Assembly: GCA_008360975.2 (NCBI GenBank)
Contig: CM039193.1
Span: 13,010,501-13,074,500 of the forward strand
DNA length: 64,000 nucleotides
From: Lichenostomus cassidix
Lineage: Eukaryota > Chordata > Aves > Passeriformes > Meliphagidae
Direction: 5' to 3'
Shown: one piece after another, positions 26,301 to 40,204 of the stretch
Numbering within the stretch: the first letter of the stretch is position 1
Layout of the letters: each line of letters begins with the position of its first letter
Position numbers and translations under genes: made by a program
The notes under the pieces: model-generated
Told to the model about the DNA's origin: nothing
Databases searched by the model: none
What the model saw: the letters and a program-made list of their open reading frames with translations, nothing else

Positions 26301-28229
26301 GTGCTGAATGTTAATACATATATATACAGGGTAATTTAAAACATTACAAAATGTAGGTAACAGGGAATAAACCACAAAATCTGTGTGTGGTGGCAGTCAC
26401 TGCATTTGGGTTTAATTTACCAAACTATTTACTTCAGAAGTGACCTTTTTTTGAGTTTTCAGAATTTAAAATGAAATTTAAAGCTAAAATTTCCTTTTTA
26501 AAACTGAAATACAAAATTATTGTAGATTTTTAGAAAGTGCTTTGATTCTGACATTGACTTTCTCCAAGTCCAAACAGCAGGTTTTTGGCTTTTTTTTTCC
26601 CCCTGAACTTTGGTTAAGAAATGTCACACTGCCTTAATATGGTAAATGCTATGTGAAAGCTTAGATTTAAATTCCTGGAAAACAAAGGATTTTGATAATA
26701 TAGCTTCTGACTTGCAATACAGTAAATGAGATTTGTTGGCACAACTTGCCAGAATTGCAAGCTTGAAGTACCATTGTCTTTTCAGTAAGGAAAGTTAAAA
26801 ATCGAGGCAAAAGCAAAGCCTCAGTCAATATTTTGTCTGACTACACTGTGTTTCTATCCAGTGTTTTGAACATACATCACCAATTTTACACCATTATAAT
26901 CTTCTAGCTATTTAGTTTCCATATTCTGTGATTATTGAAGCTCTGTGGCATTTTTCAACACCTGCAAAATGCAACATTGCTTTTCAAAAGTTGTTTTTCC
27001 CACACAGGCCAGCTCTGTGTGCTGGATCACCCAACAGAGCTTCTCTGTCGTCCTTCTTTCACAGGTTCACAGGGTCCTGTGTCCAAGGGTTACAGCCCAG
27101 CTAAGTGACAACTATGATTGCACTATTTATTCGTGTGAGCAAAGAGCAGGCAGAGTGTGTCATACACAGGATGTGTTCACAGCCCTTACAAGGGCAAACA
27201 CCATCATATGAAGGTGTGCAAAGTCATCCCTGCTCTCCAGTTTTCCATCTAAGCACAAGGGAGGAGATTTATACAGTCAGGGGACATCCATAAATAATTG
27301 GGTAATACCAATGAGGAAGATAAGCAACACTTTGAGACCATTATTTTCACCCTTAAGGGTTTGTGGTGTGGGAGCAGGAGGGAGCAGCAGTGGATCACTT
27401 GTTGAAAAAGGACAATCAAAAAGAGAAGAATGCAATTAGCAAAGCACTGGAAATGTAAGAACAGCCAAGTCCCATCTGTAATCACCCACGAAAGGCAGAG
27501 GCTGTGATTGCTGTGCTCCCCAGCAGTGCTGTCCTGTGCCAGCTGCAAGGGAGCTGAAGAACTGATCATCTGCAGAGATTTGTACAATTCCTGCCCTGGA
27601 CATGGGAAAAGCCACTCTTGGTGAAGAAGGGAAGACATGGTTTTAGTTAATGCAGGACATTTCAACTGGTAAAATGTCACTAAATCAATTGTATATCGAT
27701 AGATGTTCTGGTATCACAGCAGTTACAGTTCAGCATGTAGGGTAACAATAATGGAAAACAGAACTTGCCATTATGTATCATTAAAGTATAATCAATTACA
27801 GGAATCTGTTAGTGCTTTCCTTCAGAGACTCAATCACGAGGAAACACAATCTACTTAAATGTGCAGATAAAAAACGGAAATGATTTTTAAAACAAGGTGA
27901 CTGGGTTGAAAACATTTTTAAAGATAAACTTTAACAGATTTCCTGACCTCATTTTATTAATGCAAAAGTCAAAATAGACCAAAATGCTGCCTTTCTATTC
28001 CAAGAATGGAATATGAAAGTCCCTATTAAATCTGGGCCTGGAGCATGTATTTTCCAGCCAACATGCAAGATTGCATTTGCTGTATTCATCATTATATATT
28101 TGTGTGTATATACAATGATGTCACTGTTTATGGCCCTGTAAAGTCCAAATCAGAATACACAATTTTGATGCTGTCCCTCTCGAGTTCTCTTACACTGGAT
28201 TTGTCACTGCAGAAATGATTTATTAGTGA

Positions 28230-28760
28230 AAGGAGGAGCTGAGCTGCAGTCTGCAGAGTAAGGGCAAGGCAGCAAAGGAGGCAGTTTTGTATCCCTTATC
28301 CTTAGCATCTCATCCTGTCTTTCTCTGGATCTACCTGACACACCAGAGGCTCTCCTGCTTCACACAAGTGCCACAGGTGAGTCACACAGCTCAAATAAAA
28401 CTGAATCCACTCAGACACTTCAGCCTTGACAACAATCCCACATCTCAGTTTAGTCTTCTCACACACGGAGGGAAAGCAGGAAGGTGAGGTGAAAATCTGC
28501 GTGGGGAGAGGATGGATGGGAGGAGCAATGCTGAAATATTGTGGGTCCAGGGCAGCAGGCTGTGCTGCAGGGAGGGAGTGAGGATGAGTTAGGGTGGCAC
28601 CTTCCCAGAGCAGGGCTCCAGCCTGCCTCCCCCAGCCCTCTGCTGCTGCCATTGGGGCAGAATTGGAACTAGGAGAGGGGAAATGGAGTCAGGCAGCCTG
28701 GTGAGGAGGTGGGGAGTGGGACTGAAGGGAGAGAAGACCATGCAGAGCAGTTCAGAACTG
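28230..28760. other. GC-richer intronic patch
   Basis: This patch is purine-rich on the plus strand around 28470-28740 (GGAGGGAGTGAGG and GGTGAGGAGGTGGGGAGTGG), with few CpGs and no recognisable gene or transposon. Overlapping short ORFs on both strands are best taken as chance. Confidence 0.45.
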
Positions 28761-29270
28761 TGCAAGGGCAGCAAGGCCACTGGACTGGGTAGAAAGGCTC
28801 AGAAAGACCTCACAGCCTCCAAAACCTCCCACAGCTTTTCATAACCTCAGATGACCTCTGTCCAGAACATCTTTCCTCATCACAATTCCATACACATTGT
28901 CCACAAAAATAAAAATCACAAATCCATCACAAGCTTCCACAAGCCCCAAAAACGTTACCAAATCTCCTCACCTTGCTGTCAACCAGCTGGGCCTTTGCCA
29001 GCCCTGTACCCAAAATTTCCTTGATGTCTTCCAACATAGCACATCCCTTCTACTTGTATCTTCTTTGATGTAAAATTCTGGTTTGCCTATGATGCTGAAA
29101 GCTCTTGAGCTGACTTTGTCAGCAGGAGCTTCACACAGCACAGAATATCCACTAAACCTTCCCCTAGTATCTCTGATTGGCACCTTTTGGATGCACAGCA
29201 ATATTGCTCTGAACACATGCTCCTCATTTCAAAAAGCTAACTGGACACAGAATAAGATTTCAAATCCTCC

Positions 29271-29289
29271 TTTTTTTTTTTTTTTTTTT
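29271..29289. repeat. Poly(T) run, 19 bases
   Basis: This is an uninterrupted T19 run following CAAATCCTCC. Bases to the right were examined as a possible reverse-oriented retrocopy (poly(A) tail on the minus strand). Nothing resembled a known mRNA or SINE. Confidence 0.9.
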
Positions 29290-32200
29290 ACATCTCAATT
29301 GAATAGTCCAAAAGCTTTAGTTAAACAGCTGATGGTTTAAATCTGAAATACAAAATGCGCAAAAAGTAACATTAAATAAAATTACTGTTGTTTAAATGTT
29401 GCCCTTTTTCAATTGCAGAACTTTGAACAAAATCATTAAAGCATGAATATTAAACTATACATGCATTTAATTATGCATATTTATTTCACACTATCAATCA
29501 TGGCCATAAGTCTATGTGGAGTACAGCTCAGAAGGCTGCATTTCTAAGTCTTTGCACATCATAGATTGGTCAAATTTTAAAATCTTTATTTTTTATATTA
29601 AAAAGACCTGAAAGTCATTAACTGTGGCCTTGACATTGATCTATCTGTGGTGCTTTGTGCTGTCAGCTATTATTCATGTAAAAATAATTGTTTTTGTTTC
29701 TCCAAATAGTTTTTTAAAAATCTGAGTCTAAAACTCACCAGTGACTATTTCACAAGGAGAAGCTTCCAACTACCCATTAAATATGCAAGTGTATTTTTAT
29801 GATTTAAAAAACCCCATAGTTCACTGAATCCAGACATATCCTGTATATTATGAATTGACAAACCACAACTGATGAAATGATGCATGAAAATAGAGCCAGA
29901 GGCAAAATAACCTACTTGAACCCAGAAAATTTTCAGACAATAATCATTACCAGGTTTAATTAACTTTAACACAAAAGTGGGGGCTCCTTCTGTTTCAAGT
30001 TAATGAAGCTCAACACATGGACACTACAATTAGAGACAAAAGAATAAGTCTAAAGCAAGTTATATTTTAGGATTGAAATAATGAGCTTGGTATTTTAATT
30101 TCATAGTCAGCAATTACATGAGATCCAGAAACAAAGAAACAATACATGCAATGGCAACGTTAAGGTAGAAATGCAGCTGGTTTTCACTCAATATCTTTCT
30201 CATAAGCCAAAAGCAAGAAAATATTTTTTTTCCTACAATAAGCAGTATGTACAATACCCTGGAAACATTTCGACTATGATCATCTAAGATTTACTCACTT
30301 TCATACTACACAAGTCAGAAATGTGACCTCATCTAAAGCCCTGAACCGCTTAGTGACTCCTATCGTGCCTTTCTCATATATATTCATTAAATCTTTATCT
30401 ATAATACTGTTATTTCCATTTAAAATTATTGTTATGTAGCAAAAAAAAGCTGCTCTCCCACAAAAATGAATAAGCCTAGATCACTTCCACCCTTTTCAAT
30501 AATTTGCCTATTCCTAAATACTAGGCTGGAAGAATATATGACCCTTAGCTTAATCTCATCACCAAGCACCTCCAAAGGAAAAAAAAAAAAAGGCACAAAA
30601 AGAGAAAAGATGGTCTGCCATTTATGTCTCCCATTTATAGTTTATTAAACCTAGAGATAATAGGAAAAAGGTGGAAAAAAGCAGAGAATGTCTGGGCTGT
30701 AGTATCAGATATCACTGCTTATTACTGGCTATCTGCCTAGTAATCATAAATCCATTGGGTAATATTCTCAAATCTTTTGCTTTTCAGGTAGGTGTGAGCC
30801 AAAAAGAAAAAAGTTTAATTTTCTATGAAGAGCAGAAAACAGCAAGCACAGCACAACTGGGTACCAGGATGCATAAATATTCCTGATTACGAAGCCTTGC
30901 ACATAAAGCAAACAGGAAGAGTTTGAAGTTAACAGTGTGTACATCATGCAAAAGGTATCTCTGTCCCAAAAGATAGATATCACATAGACTATGAATGAAC
31001 TGCTCCAATAAATTATATTATTCCTCAGAGGGGAGAGGAGAGCAATGTTATAAACAGTGACTTCAGAAAAGTGAGAACAATAGGGCATTGAATTTTGTAA
31101 GAGTGAATTAAGGATCTTTTTTTTCCTGGAGGAGAGCTCAGTATCATTGACCAATGAGCCTTATAAATAAAAGCATTAACTCCAGCACTGCCTGCTCCCC
31201 TAAGCACCTCAGCATCTTGCACTTCCAGCATTCTGTACCTACACTAGTTTCTGATATAAGTACAAGTACATACAGAATTAAATAGAGGTTTCAAATAGAT
31301 TTTTTAGAAGTATACTTTGCAGAGAGCTCAGCAGCTCACACACAGATCTCAGACACTCAGCTCTGATGGCAGACTGTGCGCCTTTGTAGAAGACTTAACA
31401 AATCAGAAAACAACAATCCCTGTACATCACGTCCTCCTTGTGCTGTCTGATACCTACTGAATATCCATGGATAAAGGAAAGCTAAGCCAGAACAGCATTT
31501 CGCAAAACGAATCCTGATAGGATCAAACTCCTCAGATCTGTCACTTGCCTTTGGCATCACTTAAACCAAGGAGAGTCATTTTGTTAAAATGTTCTCCGAG
31601 ATCTTGACAGGCCTGGGAATGTAGGAGTAAATCTGAACCAGTGTGAACCCTGCTCAGCTCTGAGGGCAGGGCAAAGGCACAGGGCTCAGAGCTCTGCCGA
31701 CCTTGTCTGCAGCAGAAAGCTGAAAGCTAATTAAAAAGCATTTTCAGAAGGTGACAAGCTTTCTTACTTTTCTTTTTTTTGTGAGAGGGGGGTGTTCACT
31801 ACTTTAGAGGCCACAAGTCTGAACAAAAATGTCAAACTGCCTACTATGAAATGAATTTCAATGTCAAACTCCTCTCTGTGATCACCAATATGCCAAACAT
31901 TATGCACTGGCAACCTCTAACTTCTTCTTGTACGTCATTTCTCTTGCTCTTTAGCTGCTTTCTTGGTTAGTTACAACTGGAAATTGATAGGCCCATAAAC
32001 ATCTAGGAGAGACACATTATTAAACCCATCATCTCTGTCTGCTCGGACAACCTGAAGCCAAGTTGTCTAAGGTTTACAGCACTCCCAAGGAGTGTATGTT
32101 TTTCAATAATATTGTGATCTTTTATCCTCATCTGCGCAGCATTTCTCCCTCACTCTCTGTGCATGCTTGCTTTGCCTGACTTCTCTGAAACCTGTTTAGA

Positions 32201-35200
32201 AATGGTATTTGAACGTTACCTACTCTTCTGCTCTCTCCAAAGGTTTTTTTTTAAGAAGCTGGAAATGGTTTCTCCATTTTAGCCTCACTATGAGCAAAGG
32301 TAATGGCTCTTAGAGAGACTTGCAAAAAGATTACTGTCAGTACTCTGGAAACACTAAGATATTAACACTTAACAGCTTTGCCTTAACACATTATTTAGGT
32401 ATTTCTCCTTCTCCAGCCTTCTTCCCTGCACTTTACAGTCTTCTGACATCTAACCTTTTTCTGCATTATTGCTACTTTCTTCTGCATCCTCTATATCCTT
32501 CCTTGCACAAAACAAAGTTTGCCCCATTTAACCTGTTCTGCCTACTGGTACATCCCTGCCCAGGGCAGGGGACTGAGGGAACTCCTCTTCCCAAAGGACA
32601 ATCTGCTTTGAAATGCAAGGAAAGCCTCCACCTGCCCAATTATAAACCATGGCATGCATGGCACACACAGGATTCTGACTGGCTGGAAAGGCAACCACAC
32701 TGGCAGAAGCTATTCTGGTTTGGGCAATCTTGGAAGGAATGCTGGGCATTTGGAAAGAGTAAATTGTTTTGGAGTCTCAAAGTTCTTGCAAGCTTACACT
32801 TACTCCCAGTTCGTTACGACAAATTTCAATCTAATTTTAAGATTGCATTAAGTATTGTTATTGATTTTCTGCTAAATATTCATTTCATACTGTCTTTGTC
32901 CTTTTTTCTTTTTCTTCCTTTCACCTGCTTGAAAAGGAATATATATGTATTCATGTGACTGATTTCTTCTGATACATCATTATCCCCATAGCTGAACAAT
33001 GCTTGTTTATTCCTCTCTGTTTTGTTGGAATAAGTTGAAAAATTGCCTTGCAAAAACAATAAATGAAAGAATTCCATGTTTCAAACAATCAATTGTTTTA
33101 TCACTATTCTAAATAAAACTTCTGTTTTACTTATAACCTTAACCCGTGAGTTTGTTTGAATATACAAGAATCTAAGCTTTTAGTGCTTTTAAACATGTCT
33201 CTGATTCTTATAAGGTGAATACAAAGAGCAATAAAAAAACAACCTGGAAATACTTAACGATTTGAGAATGAGAAAGGAAAAACTATATAGTTACTATCTG
33301 TATGTAAATACTTTCTGTTCCATGCTGTTGGTGCTGTTAGACGAGACCTGTTAATCTTCTTCGTTTTGGAAAACACATTTCTTTTTCGCAGAATTGTGCC
33401 AGAGAGGAAGAGATTTATACTGCAGTTCAAAACTATCCTCCGAATCAAGTAGGAGAGACGCTCAGACTAGAGCCTCTGAGATCCAAAACAACTGCCCCAT
33501 CCATCAGGCTTTTCTGAGATGAGTGTCTCACTAACTCTTCTGCTGAATTATTTCACATAACACAAATAATTTAATATTCACTAGAGAAGCAACTTGAACA
33601 GGTTTCTCATATCCTGAGAGCCCCACCTATGTGATTACGAGTTGTTCCGAAGCAGAGGTTTCTCTTGCTCAGGAAAACCTTTGGGATATCTCAGTGTTTA
33701 ATCAGAGAACTCGAAATTTTGAAAACACTCATGGGATGAGAAAGTTATTTCCTTCTCATTTCTGGTAGCAAGCAAACATAATAAAGAGCCAAATAAATAT
33801 AAAGGGTAAAGTCTCAGGAAAACAACATTATCAGCCCAGTCATACCATTCTTTGACAATTCCAGGTTTCAGATTTCTGCAATTATTTACAGCAGGTCTCA
33901 CCAGGCAAAAAGCCTTGTGTCCATATTTGAGGGGTAGAGCTGAATTTATAGAGTGTTCCTCATCACACACCTCACACACTTCAGACACAGACTGCTGCTA
34001 TGGGAGAGGCTGGCAAGAACAAATCCAGAAATGTCTGGAAACTACTTCTGGCTTAAGGGCACCAACAGGACAAATGCTGTAACTGCAGTGAGAAGAATCA
34101 ATCCCCAGAAATCTGTGCCAAACTTCCTCAGAAGCAGAGCACGTTACTTGCAGTAACAATTTCAGACCTGAGCTGCCAGGTCCTCTGCTGTCAAGCCCCA
34201 TGTAGACAGGACAGCTATTGAACCAGACAGGCAGAGAATTACTGTTCTTTTTGGATGGGTCCTTTATATAAGGCAGAACAGTACCAAAATTACAAAACTG
34301 CTGAAAAATTATCTCCTGTATCTCTGCTTCCCAGACAGCGAGTTAAACTCTGCTTTTCTGTGCTCAAACAGAAAACAACAGAAGTTAGGAACAAACAAAA
34401 ATAAAACCACCCTAGTTATTTACATTTGATTTGTTTGTAGTAAGAGAACATAGTTCTTAGAATGATGAATGTGTGGAAAGAGGAAAAGTAATAGCAATTA
34501 TCCACTGATCATAATTGTCTTAAAACATCAAAAATATTCCCTCAATGTTCAAAAAACCCCCAAATGACAAAACTCCAAAGTGCAATAAAAAATAAAGAAA
34601 AGAAGTTATTCATCAATGGAATATGAACTAAAATATTGTTAGTCTGGCTTCACAGAACCTTGATTCTCTTTTTCTCTTCACTTGCCACAGAGGCAGAAAA
34701 CATGAAATCTTCGAAATTAAAATAACCAAAAAGGTGCATGGCCCCTCTTTCTCTATACTCTTTCTGATACTTAATCCCTGCAATGCATGCAGAGTGAAAG
34801 CCAAGTGGAAGTCTTCCTCTGAAGATCACCTTACTCGTGCATTAATTCTGCTGCATTCTTTAATACAGTTACATCTGAATTCACTGATGTCATAGTCACT
34901 TCAGTTTTGTCTTGCCAACCTCAACAAATAAATAGGAAAAAACAGACAAGCTAAAATGTTCTCCACTGAAAGGGCTAAAAATTTTAAAATCGATTTGTTG
35001 CAGTATTAGAGCAGTTGGGAAGTCCTTAATTTGAGCTCCAGAAATCAATAAGAATAATACAAAACTAAGAACTGTAAAGACGAACCTTTTATCTCTTTCA
35101 GAAAAAAAATTCAAGTATTTTTGAAAGAATCCCAAAGGTAAAACAAACACCAAATAAAAACTCCAACAGATGCTTTTATGATTTAAATGTGGCCTGCTGT

Positions 35201-35968
35201 GCCTTGTAGCTCATTAGCTCACTAGACACTCATGTTTCTGTGCACTTTTTCCTTCCTTTTAGCCCCCAAACTGCACCGTAATTCTGGAGAGTTTCAACCT
35301 TTGGTGTTGCAGCCAGTTCTTAGGCCATTCTGAATTCTGTGCTCACTGTCTTTCCTTGATCTCCCTTATCTTTTGATTGGTACCAGAAAGTTCAAGCTAT
35401 TCAGAAAACTTGCTAAGAGCCACACCTCTGCAGGTCCTGGCAGCATTTCTGCATCACAGCTGGATCCAGAGGATGCCTGCAGCTGGATGAACAGACCCAC
35501 AAAGGCTGGTATTTTAAATGCACTTTTCAAAAAGTCATTTCGATCATTGGTTACAAGTTCTTGAAGTCCAACAGGCTGCCCATTCCCATTGTGGATGTTC
35601 AGGACCGTTCAAGAGCTGAGTTCAGACCTGTGGACATTGTTCCAACAGCCAGAAAAATATTAACAGACTGTGAATCTAGTTATTGTGTGCCTCATGCAAC
35701 ATTAGTGAGATAATAAATACGGAAAGAGACTCATCTGAAATACTAACATACAAGTAATGCATGTTAGAGACATGAACAATAGAACAGGAGTTTAATAAGA
35801 TTACATGGAATAGTCATTCTCAATTATCTTTTGTCCTTGTATTTTCCAGTACCTGATGTCAGTGTAATTACCATCTATTTGTTTAAATTTTGATTAAATC
35901 CCTAAGCATTTCATAATCCATCATTATAATTTTTTGCCAGGTATCATTATACTAAATAAATGTTTAGG

Positions 35969-35986
35969 TTTTTTTTTTTTTTTTTT
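35969..35986. repeat. Poly(T) run, 18 bases
   Basis: This is an uninterrupted T18 run in AT-rich intron, with no recognisable retroelement attached. Confidence 0.9.
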
Positions 35987-38900
35987 GAAGTAGCAGCAAT
36001 TAAAGTTATGATTTTATATCCGTATTTAAGCTCTATATCTAAGAGCTACATTTCACACATAGTAAGTCAGGTAGCTCCCCTTGAACAATAAACTGTTGAG
36101 TAAAATTAACAGTTGGAGGATTAGACCCAGAAGCTCTAAAGCACATGAGCTGGTCTAATTGTGACCCTCAGACCTCTTTTACTATTTGTGCTTTCTCCTA
36201 AACATCTGAAATCTTACTTTTTGTAGATTTTCAAAATATGTATAAAAAAGTACATGGTTCACATGTGTAAACCACTGGAAACCCTGTAACTCTCCATCTG
36301 CTGATTTCACAAGATTTTTTGTACAACCAACACACATAGTCTGAGAGTAAGGATGTGATTTTTCAAGGACACAAAATGCAATTTGGAGTTAACAGACAGC
36401 AAAATCTGGCAGACAGGTACCTAACTCTGGTATAGTTTTGCAAATATTTTCCTTAAGGCACAGCCATATGTTATAGATCTTAGAAAAATGAATAATGAAA
36501 AACAGCCTTACACCAGTATTCCTTTTTTTTATCCTACTAAATTAACTTTAAGAGTATTCATAATGGAAACTAATCTTTTCCTAAAAACTATTTGATTAAT
36601 CCTCTTCTAGTCTTCGGACATAAAGCTGAAATAAGGTCAACCATCTTAACACATTGGCACTTGAACCTCTCCCATCTTATGCAGGAAGTAAAACAACAAC
36701 AACCAGAAAAAATAAAATCTGGTAATTCCTGAGCATCAACTGTGCACCAGCTTTGATTCTATTAGAAAGAAATAACCTTGCTTTTTTTATCATCACATCA
36801 CACACACACAGAGAAAACTCAGCAGGAATGTAAAGCAAATGAACTAATGAACTTAATTAACACACAGAAAATAAAAGAACTACCCTGCAGATGTGTATTT
36901 GTAGTGAAATCAGTCAGCAAATGAACAAGTAGTCATGACAAAATTTTATATGACTTCCTCCTGTCACTGGGGTCAGAAGTACAAAACCTGGATAGGCACT
37001 AAATTTTAAAACTAATGTATTTTTTTAAAGTGTGTAAGAAACAAAGCCCAAGTTATTTTTCCTGCTGCACTGAGGACTCCAGCATCATCCCCACTGTTGA
37101 GCATCCACCTCCTGAGATTATGGAAACCCAGAAACAGCCCAGCCGTGGGACAGAGATGCCTCCCTGCCTCTGTCCAGGTGCTACCAGCACAGCTTTGTGG
37201 CACACAGCTCAGTGCCAGCCCCAGGGATGGCACAGTAAAAGGTCACAAGGCCAAATTTCAGTTAACAACTATTACAAATCGGATTTTTTTAAATTTTTTT
37301 TTTAAATAGATGATCTCCTAACAGAAGACGTTACTTTCTTTTTTATCCTTGTCCAAAACTTTTTCACTGGTAAAAAGCTAAGCCAAGAAAACTACAGGAT
37401 GGTTGTAGAATCACTTCAAAACCTGCAACATCCATTGCTCTTCCTGGGCAGGAGTTTGGCAGCTGACCTCTGTGCTGGGGGTTTGTTCATCATGGTAAAG
37501 GCACAAAAGCAGAGGAGGGGCTTCATTTTAAACAAAGGTGAGCACAGAGACAGGAAAGCCCCATGTAAAGGAGGAGGAGAAACCCTTTACACCTGTGAAC
37601 GGATTGTGACAGGGCAAGTTGCTGTAGCAATGCTAATGGCAACTTATTTTACAAATACATCAGGCATGACTAAAAAAATTCCACTTATAGACTTGAAAAT
37701 AATATTTAATAAGACAGAATAACTTGCACCCTTACCCATGGGGTAAGAAAATCCTGTACTGAGACTCAAATATAAGCAGCATTTAGATGATTATTTCCTC
37801 ATAACCTTGCATCCCTAACAGAGAAAAAAAAAAATAGAATCTCCCGAACCCCAAATATTGCAGGGTAAATCTTTAAAGTCTGCTTTCACTGATTCATAGT
37901 TTGGCCATTACTCAAACATGCAGTGCATAATGCTGATGAGTTAAACATCACATCACCCATTTTGATTTATTCCTTTCAATTCTTTGGGAATTTTATTTAT
38001 GTTTATAACTACAAGGTTGGTGGTGCCAATAGATTCAGTCCAGGGATAGATTGTTGAGTGCTTAGACCATTACACAGAATTACATATATTGATTAGAATA
38101 CCTATGGAATAACTAAGGACAAAACTAATAATGTTACTAAGAAAAATGCCCAGAAGGGATCAGGTCTAGTCTAACCAAGTAATGCAGTCTCAGCATTGCT
38201 GAAGAGAATACCAGCAGTCTAAAAGGTGAACTTTTACAGTTCTCTAAGTTGTTTTTCTACAGTCAATAAAAATATTAATATAATTTTATTTCTCCCTTTT
38301 ATCATTTTTATGTACTAACACAATATTATCTATGCTGTCCTCAAGACACAGAAGGTAATGCTGGACAAATAAAAAGCAAAAAAGCACTTTCTTTATGTGC
38401 TTTCCGAATTTCCAGAATATCTGAGCACAAGGAGCACAGGCTGGTGCTGTATCACATATCACTAATTCAAAGCATTTAATCCTGTCTTCCACACGTCAGC
38501 CAAAGCAATACAAATGCCAAAAAATTCCTCTTTGAGAGCAGAATTATATACACTGTGCATTACATAAGCCTTCTGTCCCCCTCCACTTGAATGTACACTA
38601 TCAAATCATCCTGGCCATTACTTTCTGTTGAGCAGATGGTATTATGAGATTTTTGATAAAGAACAACAATCACCCAGCAAGGGTTGCAAAGGGGTCGCTG
38701 AAACCAAGATTAACAATTGATTAGCTTTAATGGAGCGTGACAGTAATAAACAACAGAGCTCCACACAAAGATCTGATTGTCCTGTTAATGCTGCTGACAC
38801 AAATGGCTTTTAACTGCCTTCCTCAAAGTGTTAATATCGCCAGAGCCTCGGCAAATGAAGGACTTTGTCAAAGTGAGAACTATCCTGCAGTGATGAAGCA

Positions 38901-39235
38901 TTTACTGCAGCTCTCTAAAACATCTTCTGTAAAGTGTGTTTCTGATTTATTCAGACAATAGTTCCTATTTCTCCAAGGCTTAAAGTTCAACAGAATGAAG
39001 CGCAGCACACCTCTGCAAGGCTGGAGTGTAACAGAAATCTAAAGCTTTTGAACACAGAACCCAGCACTCATGGAATATACAACAATATTGTGAATTATCA
39101 TTGTCAGTTTGCTTATTTTATCGTAACTCCAACCTGGCCTGACAGATCTCAGTATCACAGCCTTCTAAACTCAGGTTTTTTAATGCTTGGCTCTGGTAAA
39201 TTGACTACTTTCTTCCTTTCTACACAGAAATCAGT

Positions 39236-39271
39236 AATTTGCATCATATTTTAGAATTTGCATCATATTTT
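39236..39271. repeat. Two-copy direct repeat, 19-bp period
   Basis: AATTTGCATCATATTTT occurs at 39236-39252 and again at 39255-39271, separated by AG. Each copy contains ATTTGCAT, an octamer-like (POU-factor) sequence on this strand. That resemblance may be fortuitous. Confidence 0.9.
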
Positions 39272-40204
39272 CATTAAAGTAAAATGTTTTGTGATTGCTG
39301 GAAGTAACCATGGCAAAATCTGAACACAGAGCTTAACAGATCTGTTTATTTCTTAGATACACATATGGGGGAAAGTCTATGGAAAAAGTCTCTGTTTCCT
39401 TTAATTCTCTAAGCCCAAAATTTAAATAGACTTATGGCAAATATTCACAGCAGGTTTTAAAATTAAAACTAGATAGAAGCAAAGCAGACAAAACTCCACC
39501 TAACTTGGCATTCAAGAAACCACGGATATAGGAATTCAATTAAAGGTAGGGAGGTATTTTACTCATCTAAGCATTGAGTAACATTTTCTGTTAAACTTTC
39601 AATGTCAGGTTAAATTACTTGGTTTCTAAAATAACTTTTCTATTTTAAATTATGTGTCTTATTTAGGCAAAGGCTTTTCTTTTAAGCATTTTTAACCGTG
39701 AGCTGCCAAGGTGCTGCTCCCTCCCATGTTATTCCAGCACACAACCCTGGTGCAGCTCTAAGGCTCCCAGGAAAGAGAAAAACCAGCTCTAGACACATCT
39801 CCAAGCACCAACCACCTGCACAAATCAAGGTCAGGCTAATCCCATCCCTGTGGCTCTCACCCCATCTGCAAACTGGGCTCTCTGCAGAGCAATTCCTCCC
39901 CAGCTCACTGCAGAGACAGAACATGAGGCTAATTGCTGTGTTTGAAAATGTGACCTACACTGATATGCAAGGGCCTTTAAATGAAATCTCTGAAAGAATA
40001 AATCCACCTGCTTGGTGTCCCAACACACAAAGTACATAACCTGGCAAAATACTGAGCCAGCCTTCATTAATTACATTTCCTCTAATTAGCATCCTTCTAC
40101 TGCTCAAATGCTTGGCTTTCTACAGCAGCTCTTCAAGAAATCTATTGTATAAACTATTACGTATAGTCTGATGATAAACATTCAAGAAAGTAATTATTTA
40201 CTAC

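Larger units (their letters stand above)
7696..40204 (-). other. CACNA2D3: Complete CACNA2D3 intron (about 32.5 kb)
   Basis: This phase-0 intron runs on the minus strand from donor GTAGTA at 40204 to acceptor TTGCAG at 7696. It contains no further exon that I recognise. Most of it is AT-rich, non-repetitive sequence. From low to high coordinates it holds A-rich and G-rich spots near 9500-9780, a poly(A) run at 12167, a three-copy 14-bp repeat at 21895, GC-richer patches at about 22300-23330 and 28230-28760, poly(T) runs at 29271 and 35969, a 19-bp-period duplication at 39236, and several blocks that look like conserved non-coding DNA. Between these named items I see nothing specific. Confidence 0.85.

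Noticed and set aside
27249..27680. 143-codon minus-strand ORF
   Set aside because: Same strand as CACNA2D3, but it has no family match and is not bounded by convincing splice sites in a frame compatible with the flanking exons.
32320..32958. 212-codon plus-strand ORF
   Set aside because: Composition is rich in F, L, S and H as expected from pyrimidine-rich DNA. It has no domain, signal peptide or splice context, and it is antisense to the CACNA2D3 intron with no recognisable homologue.
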